20,694 nucleotides of DNA from CAYJBH01 sp964370765 (GTDB lineage: Bacteria; Bacillota; Clostridia; Oscillospirales; Ruminococcaceae). A model generated the notes under the pieces. That model worked only from the letters and a program-made list of their open reading frames with translations. It had not been told where the DNA came from and did no database searches. Below, in pieces: positions 15,166 through 20,694 of the stretch. Where the stretch lies: NCBI GenBank assembly GCA_964370765.1, contig CAYJKW010000037.1:1-20694 (forward strand), read 5' to 3'. How positions within the stretch are numbered: position 1 is the first letter of the stretch; every line of letters starts with the position of its first letter. Position numbers and translations under genes: made by a program.

Positions 15166-16266
15166 TTAAAGTAGTTTACTATCCCATTTAAGTGTGCATA
15201 TTGGGCTTAGTTGAATATAAAGCGAAGAAAATCTATTTTTTATCAATTTTGTAAAAACCTTTTGCGGCTGCTTTGCAATCATTGTATCGGGGTGGTTAGA
15301 ACGTGGCAACCTTAGCACTACCGTTGTTGAATCAAGCTCGGTACTCTCGATACTAAAGCGACCTTTATATCGCCCTACAAACTCCCTTACTAAGCTAATG
15401 CCGACACCAAGTCCCGGCGCCCCCGGCTCGTCCTCATAGGGGTGTTTGGAGCAGAATGGTTTTATAACGCTGCTAAGCAACTCGTTTTTAATACCCATAC
15501 CTTTATCGGCTACCGTAATAACTACATTTTTACCGGTGGCGGCACAGTCTATTAATATATAGTTCTCATCTTTGGAGTACAGCATACTGTTAGATATTAG
15601 GTTTAAGATTGAGAGTATAAATTTTTCCTTATCGCAGGTAATATATATCGGATCTTTATCGCCTATATAGGTCACCGGCACCTGCTCCGGCAAAAACCCA
15701 CATGTCTCGTTTGTCGCCTGTGCAATATCAGATAAAAGCTCTGTTACATTAAATATTTCATCATTAAGGCCGGTGTTGGATATAAGGTCGGTTAACGCCT
15801 GAGTATTTTGAACGGTACGAAGTATTGAAAAACAAGATCTGTGAACCCGTTCCAGACTTTCAAGACTTAGACTATCAACACTTGCAAACTTTAAAATAGT
15901 AGGTAATAATGTAAACACCTGCTCAAGATTTTCGGTTATAGCGGCAAATATATTACAAATTCTCGGATCTGACGTAGGGGCGTTGCTTGCCTGGAACACA
16001 ATGTAGCAACCTATCGGTACTGCACTCACAGCGACCGATCGAGAAGTTGCCTCAAACCTTAAAATTATAGCAGGTTCATCCTTTGCAAGATGCTCATCAG
16101 CACCCGGAGTAGCCTCTATAGCAAGTTCCGGTATAAAACCCTCACTCATATAGTGCCCTTTTGATGCATCGTTACTATACACAACCTTATATTCACGGTC
16201 GGTAATGATGGTAGGAATATCCATCATGTTATAAAATTGCATTAGATCATTTAACTTAATATACAA
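15166..16266 (-). CDS. Soluble PAS-like sensor histidine kinase
   Basis: A 366-residue cytoplasmic kinase without membrane segments. Residues 10-95 look like a PAS-type sensor (IPTIITDREYKVVYSN). A helical dimerisation region covers about 105-165, then a complete HATPase domain: N box LNLISNS (221-227), G1 VADKGMGI (252-259) and G2 GLGVGI (285-290). The usual S/T-H-E-L-R-T phosphoacceptor box is not evident; ERVHRSCFSILR (139-150) offers H142 as the likely site, with a sequence unlike common HisKA domains. After the ATPase domain comes a basic tail of about 45 residues. The start is TTG: GAGG lies six bases upstream of it, whereas the first ATG (codon 9) has no such site. No response regulator is adjacent. 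It has its own promoter (16296-16324) and terminator. Confidence 0.85.
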   Translation of the reverse strand: MYIKLNDLMQFYNMMDIPTIITDREYKVVYSNDASKGHYMSEGFIPELAIEATPGADEHLAKDEPAIILRFEATSRSVAVSAVPIGCYIVFQASNAPTSDPRICNIFAAITENLEQVFTLLPTILKFASVDSLSLESLERVHRSCFSILRTVQNTQALTDLISNTGLNDEIFNVTELLSDIAQATNETCGFLPEQVPVTYIGDKDPIYITCDKEKFILSILNLISNSMLYSKDENYILIDCAATGKNVVITVADKGMGIKNELLSSVIKPFCSKHPYEDEPGAPGLGVGISLVREFVGRYKGRFSIESTELDSTTVVLRLPRSNHPDTMIAKQPQKVFTKLIKNRFSSLYIQLSPICTLKWDSKLL

Positions 16267-16295
16267 GGTTTACCTCTTTGTAATTCCTTGATTTC

Positions 16296-16324
16296 ATTAT
16301 ACTTTAATTTGTAGGTTTATTCAA
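16296..16324 (-). promoter_or_regulatory. Sigma-A promoter of the sensor kinase gene
   Basis: On the minus strand TTGAAT (16319-16324), a 17-base spacer and TATAAT (16296-16301) lie about 30 bases before the TTG start, giving a leader of roughly 20 bases with the GAGG ribosome binding site. The rest of the 209-base gap (to 16475) holds only weak inverted repeats such as TTGGTG/CACCAA, and no convincing terminator for the upstream gene. Confidence 0.8.
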
Positions 16325-16475
16325 TAGTTATCGCCATTCCTTAACAATAAATACACATTTTCAGTATAGTTTCAAAAAAACATACTATTTATTAGTAATA
16401 TATCTTTCTGTAGCTACGATAAAACAGCACCTAAACTATTGGTGATAGCAGGTTCGCTTGCACCAAACAGCCCGA

Positions 16476-16853
16476 CTATCGCATGTTGCCATCATCGTCA
16501 AAGTTCTTTTTTAATGCACTCTCTGTAATCAGTATAGATATTACAAAGCCTATCAACTCAGCACCGGCAACTGCAAGCGCTAACATTCCTATTAATTCGT
16601 GATCCTTGGGCATTGCAAACAGCATAACAACAAGGTTTATTACAAGAAGTATAATCCCTGTAATAAACCACACCCTACCAAAAAATAGATGTGCAAACTC
16701 CCAACAATATCTATTTTTAAGTGATCGCTTAGTCTTATATCCGAACATATAACCATAGCCCGGTGCAAACTTCATATATGTGCTACCAAATATTATCATG
16801 GTAGTCGGCAGTGACGATAGTATTATAAGCAAAAACAGCCAAAACGTATCCAT
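16476..16853 (-). CDS. SdpI-family small membrane protein
   Basis: A 125-residue integral membrane protein with hydrophobic segments at about 4-24, 61-81 and 88-110. Between the first two lies the family hallmark: YMFGYKTKRS (35-44), then a Trp (W51) and AHLFFGR (54-60), matching the 'GyRT..S....W..A...fG' pattern of SdpI/YhfL proteins. The founding member gives Bacillus immunity to the SdpC toxin, but most relatives have no proven role, so immunity should not be assumed here. The ATG follows GAGGG by four bases. The gene is 12 bases after rpiB, so it is probably the last gene of the glnN operon. Confidence 0.8.
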   Translation of the reverse strand: MDTFWLFLLIILSSLPTTMIIFGSTYMKFAPGYGYMFGYKTKRSLKNRYCWEFAHLFFGRVWFITGIILLVINLVVMLFAMPKDHELIGMLALAVAGAELIGFVISILITESALKKNFDDDGNMR

Positions 16854-16865
16854 ACACCCTCTAAC

Positions 16866-17318
16866 CTAAAGCTTTTCACCATTTTCTATAGCTGTGATCT
16901 TGGACAGGCGCTTAATATGGCGCTCGCCGGCAGAAAATTCGGTAGTTAAAAAAGTACTTATTATATCCTTTGCAAGCTCGCCGCCTACGATTCTCGCACC
17001 TATGGAGATCATGTTGGCATCGTTGTGCTCCCTTGTAAGCCTTGCAGTTGCAGTATCACTGCAGACAGCACACCGTATCCCCTTAACCTTGTTTGCAGCA
17101 AGCGAGATACCAATACCGGTACCGCATATTAAAATTCCGCGCTCGTATTCACCGCCCGCAACGGCTACAGCCGCCCTATACCCAAAATCGGGATAGTCAC
17201 AGCTTTCGGTACTGTGTGTACCAATATCCGTACAATCATGTCCCATCTCGTCAATATAATTTTTAACCTCTGCCTTTAATTCAAGTGCAGAATGATCACT
17301 AGCAATTACAATTTTCAT
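16866..17318 (-). CDS. rpiB: Ribose-5-phosphate isomerase B
   Basis: Interconverts ribose 5-phosphate and ribulose 5-phosphate in the non-oxidative pentose phosphate pathway. All family marks are present in the 150-residue protein (numbering from the start used here): ASDHS near residue 8, the catalytic cysteine in ICGTGIGIS (C65), RCAVC (82-86), REHNDANM (96-103) with the Asn/Asp ring, and GERHIKRLSKI (131-141) for phosphate binding. Related LacAB-type isomerases share the fold, but the active-site cysteine and ERHIKRL block fit RpiB. Two consecutive ATGs exist; the second (17318) is four bases from AGGAG and gives the usual MKI start. It lies about 11 bases after the Cof phosphatase gene. 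Confidence 0.95.
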   Translation of the reverse strand: MKIVIASDHSALELKAEVKNYIDEMGHDCTDIGTHSTESCDYPDFGYRAAVAVAGGEYERGILICGTGIGISLAANKVKGIRCAVCSDTATARLTREHNDANMISIGARIVGGELAKDIISTFLTTEFSAGERHIKRLSKITAIENGEKL

Positions 17319-17329
17319 CATACTCCTTG

Positions 17330-18130
17330 TTATATTTTTAATATATTATCCTCTATGTATTTAGCGACACCATCCTGCTCGTTTGTAAGTGTAACAGCAT
17401 CACATAGATTTTTGATTTCATCTACCGCGTTATCCATCGCTACCGATACCCCTGCAGTCTTTAGCATATCAATGTCGTTATATCCATCACCAAACGCACA
17501 GGATTCCGATATATCGATATTAAGGTGTTCACACAGCCTTGTAAGGGCAATACCCTTTGATACATCATGATTTACAAACTCTAAAAATATAGGGTTAGAG
17601 GTAGCAGCATTAAAAACCCCACGATAGCGCTCGCCCATTTCGATACGCAATTTTTCGGTGACTATAGGGTCAGAACCTATCCAAAGCACTTTACGCAGCT
17701 TTAAACTTCTAAAATCCACATCGCTTGCTAATGTCGCCTTAGCATTTGATAGTTTATTATACTGGCGAACCGCCTCGTTATATTCACCTACAATTAACCT
17801 GTTGCTTTCCCACGCTACTGCACTACCACACAGCTGCATACCCAGATAAAAAAGCTCCTCTGCGGCAGTTATATCAAGTGTATTTGTATATATTGGCTCG
17901 GTACTGCCGGACGGAATAACCTCCGCACCGTTGTATGTTATTAGCTGAACATCAAAACCTAGTTGTTGTATATATCTTTCCATCGCAACTTTTGGCCGTC
18001 CGGAGCATAGACAAAACTCGATCCCGCTTTGTTTTAGCCGGCGCAGTGTATCGGCCGTTCTGGCGGTAATTTCTTTGTTATCGGTCAGCAGTGTGCCATC
18101 CATATCAGCGGCAACAAGTTTTATACCCAT
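17330..18130 (-). CDS. Cof-type HAD-IIB phosphatase
   Basis: A haloacid dehalogenase superfamily phosphatase, probably acting on a sugar phosphate or flavin/PLP-type phosphate; the substrate cannot be read from sequence. The four HAD motifs are intact in the 266-residue protein: DMDGTLL (9-15, nucleophile D9 and acid D11), SGRP (43-46), the lysine in SKGIAL (K192) and FGDGYNDIDM (213-222). The alpha/beta cap between motifs 2 and 3 (about 85-185) is of Cof type. AAGGAA precedes the ATG. It starts 25 bases after glnN with no terminator between, so it is likely co-transcribed. Neighbouring pentose genes (deoB, rpiB) make a pentose phosphate substrate possible, which is inference only. Confidence 0.92.
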   Translation of the reverse strand: MGIKLVAADMDGTLLTDNKEITARTADTLRRLKQSGIEFCLCSGRPKVAMERYIQQLGFDVQLITYNGAEVIPSGSTEPIYTNTLDITAAEELFYLGMQLCGSAVAWESNRLIVGEYNEAVRQYNKLSNAKATLASDVDFRSLKLRKVLWIGSDPIVTEKLRIEMGERYRGVFNAATSNPIFLEFVNHDVSKGIALTRLCEHLNIDISESCAFGDGYNDIDMLKTAGVSVAMDNAVDEIKNLCDAVTLTNEQDGVAKYIEDNILKI

Positions 18131-18155
18131 TGTAGTTCCTTTTTAATTATTACAT

Positions 18156-20249
18156 TTAGTTTACGCTGTATAGTAGATCACCATAGTTTGGCATTAGCCA
18201 ATGTTTTTTAGATACAAGTGTTTCCAACTCGTCCACTACAAGTCTTAGCTCACCCATTGCCGGCACAACCTTATCACGATAGTATGTTGCTTTTGCAAGA
18301 CTGTTTTCTTGTCCTTTATTGGAGTTTTCGGATAGCTCGCACAATGTATCTAACTTTTTAAGCATACCACCTGATAGATTTGCTATCTTTTCAAGCATAC
18401 TATGCTCCATAGAGCAGTCTATCGAGCCACAGGACTTTTTTGCCACCATAAGCTCGGACAGTTCTTTTTGGTATCCAATAGAGGATGGTATTATAATATG
18501 CCTTGTCATATCAATCATTGTCTGCATCTCGATATGCAATGTTTTACTATAGTTCTCCAATAAAATTTCATAACGTGAATGTATCTCACTCTCGCTAAGT
18601 ACGCCATGGCGTGTAAACATATCTATACTTTGCCTGCTAATAAACTCCGGCAGTGCCTCCACCGTATTTTTAAGGTTAGATAGTCCACGTTTCTCGGCCT
18701 CTACTACCCATTCATCAGAATAATTATTGCCGTTAAAAATAATACGGCGATGTTCTCTAATAGTAGTTTTTACAAGCGCATTAAGCTCGGCCGAAAAGTT
18801 TTTTGCGTTCTCCAGTTTATCTGCAAACTCGCTAAAAATTTCTGCGGCTATGGTATTTAATATAAAATTAGGACCGGAAACCGATATCGAAGACCCAGGC
18901 ATACGGAACTCAAACTTATTTCCTGTAAATGCAAAAGGTGATGTACGATTACGGTCGGTGGTATCACGACGAAAATGCGGAAGCATAGTTGTACCTATCT
19001 CCATATTTTCCTTTTCACGGCCTGTATAATCGGTACCATTATCTATCGAATCCAGTATCTCGGTAAGTTCATCGCCAAGAAAGATAGAGATAATTGCAGG
19101 AGGCGCCTCGCACGCACCAAGTCGGTGATCGTTTCCGGCCGTCGCTACCGAAACACGCAAAAGGTCCTGATATTTATCAACAGCCTTTATAAGGGCAACG
19201 AGGAAAAGCAAAAACTGTGCATTCTCATGAGGGGTATCTCCCGGTTCTAAAAGGTTTACACCGGTATCGGTAGACATGCTCCAGTTATTATGCTTACCGC
19301 TACCGTTTACTCCGGCAAATGGCTTTTCATGCAAAAGGCAGGCAAGGTTGTGCCTCGAAGCTATGCTCTTAAGTAGTTCCATCGTAAGCTGGTTATGATC
19401 GGTGGCCACATTTGTTGTGCTAAATATCGGTGCAAGCTCGTGCTGTGCCGGTGCCGCCTCATTATGCTTTGTCTTAGCAAGCACCCCAAGTTTCCAAAGC
19501 TCCTCATCAAGCTCCTTCATAAAACCGGAAACTCTTGCCTTTAATGTACCGAAATAATGGTCGTCCATCTCCTGCCCTTTTGGGGGCTTTGCACCAAACA
19601 ATGTTCTACCGGTATAGATAAGGTCAGGGCGTTGCATGTATATTTCCTTATCTACAAGAAAATACTCCTGCTCAGGTCCTACCGTTGTAATAACCCTGTT
19701 AACATCCTCGTTTCCGAACAACTTTATAATGCGCATCGCCTGCTTTTCTAGTGCCTCCATCGAGCGAAGCAACGGTGCCTTTTTATCCAGTGCATCGCCA
19801 CCATAGGAACAGAAAGCAGTTGGTATACAAAGGGTATTGTCCTTTATAAAGGCATAGGATGTTGTATCCCATACAGTGTATCCCCTTGCCTCAAACGTTG
19901 CACGAAGTCCACCGGATGGAAAGCTGGATGCATCCGGCTCACCCTGTACAAGCTCTTTACCGGAAAACTCCATAATAACCTTACCCTCACCGTTAGGGGA
20001 GATAAAGCTGTCATGTTTTTCGGCAGTAATTCCGGTCATAGGTTGGAACCAATGTGTATAGTGTGTTACACCACGCTCCACCGCCCAATCTTTCATGGAG
20101 TTTGCAACTATATTTGCAACCTCGGAATCAAGGCGCTTGCCCTCAATCCCGCTACGCTTTAGTGCCTTGTAGATATTTTTCGGTAGTCTTTGCTGCATAA
20201 CGGTATCGTTAAACACCATACATCCGAACAGTTCAGTTACATCTATCAT
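18156..20249 (-). CDS. glnN: Glutamine synthetase type III
   Basis: Makes glutamine from glutamate, ammonia and ATP; the central ammonium-assimilating enzyme. The 697-residue length and motifs are of the long GSIII (GlnN) class rather than GlnA. These are WFQPMTG (67-73), EFSGKELVQGEPDASSFPSG (94-113), GPEQEYFLVD (191-200) with metal-binding glutamates, KHNEAAPAQHELAPIF (261-276), HEKPFAGVNGSGKHNNWS (307-324), HRLGACEAPP and FEFRMPGSS. The enzyme normally forms a dodecamer in the cytoplasm. No gap, frameshift or missing key motif is seen. AAGGAG lies about nine bases before the ATG. A near-consensus promoter sits at 20294-20322. No GlnR-type box or glutamine riboswitch was recognised in the short leader. 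Confidence 0.97.
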   Translation of the reverse strand: MIDVTELFGCMVFNDTVMQQRLPKNIYKALKRSGIEGKRLDSEVANIVANSMKDWAVERGVTHYTHWFQPMTGITAEKHDSFISPNGEGKVIMEFSGKELVQGEPDASSFPSGGLRATFEARGYTVWDTTSYAFIKDNTLCIPTAFCSYGGDALDKKAPLLRSMEALEKQAMRIIKLFGNEDVNRVITTVGPEQEYFLVDKEIYMQRPDLIYTGRTLFGAKPPKGQEMDDHYFGTLKARVSGFMKELDEELWKLGVLAKTKHNEAAPAQHELAPIFSTTNVATDHNQLTMELLKSIASRHNLACLLHEKPFAGVNGSGKHNNWSMSTDTGVNLLEPGDTPHENAQFLLFLVALIKAVDKYQDLLRVSVATAGNDHRLGACEAPPAIISIFLGDELTEILDSIDNGTDYTGREKENMEIGTTMLPHFRRDTTDRNRTSPFAFTGNKFEFRMPGSSISVSGPNFILNTIAAEIFSEFADKLENAKNFSAELNALVKTTIREHRRIIFNGNNYSDEWVVEAEKRGLSNLKNTVEALPEFISRQSIDMFTRHGVLSESEIHSRYEILLENYSKTLHIEMQTMIDMTRHIIIPSSIGYQKELSELMVAKKSCGSIDCSMEHSMLEKIANLSGGMLKKLDTLCELSENSNKGQENSLAKATYYRDKVVPAMGELRLVVDELETLVSKKHWLMPNYGDLLYSVN

Positions 20250-20293
20250 TAATGCATACTCCTTAAAGATAAAAATGATTTTGTTTCCCTTAA

Positions 20294-20322
20294 ATTATAG
20301 TCTTTGATGTTTTTTTTGTCAA
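20294..20322 (-). promoter_or_regulatory. Consensus sigma-A promoter of glnN
   Basis: On the minus strand TTGACA (20317-20322), exactly 17 bases, then TATAAT (20294-20299): both hexamers match the consensus. The predicted start is near 20287, giving a leader of about 38 bases. An inverted repeat GCCATG-5-CATGGC (20331-20347) sits directly upstream of the -35 and could be an operator or the end of the deoB transcript. Confidence 0.92.
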
Positions 20323-20380
20323 GCTATACGGCCATGCTTTACATGGCTAATCTGTAAGCCCGCAATATATAGGCAGGTCG

Positions 20381-20694
20381 TTATTCCAAGCTTGCAAGTC
20401 GGCTTTCACCTATACACCTTGCATCTGCCTCTACCGCAAAATTATCGGCTACAATCGCACCAATATCGGCAAAGGTCTTGCCATCCTCTAACCTACCGCT
20501 ACCTTTTAATTTTTTACTATAGGCTATAAAAAATGCGTGCTCTCTCGTGTGGTCGGTGCCGTGGTGGGTAGGGTCGGTGCCATGATCACTTGTAAGTATC
20601 AACAGGTCATCCCCCTTCATTCCGGCTATAAACTGCGCAAGCTTCTCATCAAAACGCATAAGCTCCTGCGCATAACCCTCAACGTTACGCCGGT
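20381..20694 (-). CDS. deoB: Phosphopentomutase, C-terminal part (cut by the window edge)
   Basis: Interconverts ribose (or deoxyribose) 1-phosphate and 5-phosphate in nucleoside salvage. About 104 C-terminal residues are visible. The open frame continues through the right edge (RRNVEGYAQEL precedes the first visible Met), so the start lies outside. Diagnostic motifs are ILTSDHGTDPT and GTDHTREHAFF, holding the manganese ligands of the alkaline-phosphatase-like core, and TFADIGAIVADNF near the end. No T-tract terminator follows the stop; only the short GCCATG/CATGGC hairpin lies between it and the glnN promoter. Confidence 0.93.
   Translation of the reverse strand, partial: RRNVEGYAQELMRFDEKLAQFIAGMKGDDLLILTSDHGTDPTHHGTDHTREHAFFIAYSKKLKGSGRLEDGKTFADIGAIVADNFAVEADARCIGESRLASLE

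Noticed and set aside
1..20694. CRISPR array, tRNA, rRNA, insertion sequence, anti-phage defence genes
   Set aside because: No regularly spaced repeats, cloverleaf, transposase or recognisable defence protein was found by reading both strands.

Overview
This window looks like chromosome from a low-GC Gram-positive bacterium of the Clostridia carrying a prophage. The clues are strong AGGAGG-type ribosome binding sites, sigma-A promoters close to consensus, a long type III glutamine synthetase, Cof and RpiB housekeeping genes, and a phage lysis cassette of Firmicutes type (family 4 holin plus T7-lysozyme-like amidase). The lineage is inferred from gene families only. Every convincing gene is on the minus strand, so genes read from high to low coordinates. 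No gene-free stretch exceeds 300 bases.

Right part (about 15.1-20.7 kb), host genes: the 3' end of phosphopentomutase (deoB) runs off the right edge. A near-perfect sigma-A promoter then drives glutamine synthetase type III (glnN), followed closely by a Cof-type HAD phosphatase, ribose-5-phosphate isomerase B (rpiB) and an SdpI-family membrane protein, probably one operon. A separate promoter drives an orphan soluble sensor histidine kinase that starts at TTG and ends at a bidirectional terminator.

Left part (about 0.1-14.9 kb), phage late region: one collinear minus-strand operon encodes a short-tailed (podovirus-type) virion. The order of transcription is small terminase, large terminase, portal (with an internal zinc ribbon), a zinc-ribbon protein, a probable scaffold, a 44-residue basic protein, major capsid, head-tail adaptor, beta-propeller-like tail nozzle, tail fibre, a 59-residue free-standing copy of the tailspike anchor, beta-helix tailspike, amidase, holin, and a Gln/Ser/Asn-rich protein that may be an ejected virion protein. 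A strong hairpin terminator closes the operon at 60-103. No tape measure, sheath or tail-tube gene is seen, which supports a short tail. No integrase, repressor or replication gene is in the window. They may lie left of base 1 or be missing.

The most notable points are: the tailspike anchor duplicated as a separate small gene with the same length and about half identical residues; paired-cysteine (zinc-type) motifs in three head-tail proteins; the late operon starting directly beside a host gene with no integrase between them; intergenic hairpins flanking the capsid block; and a plus-strand promoter pointing straight into the kinase terminator.
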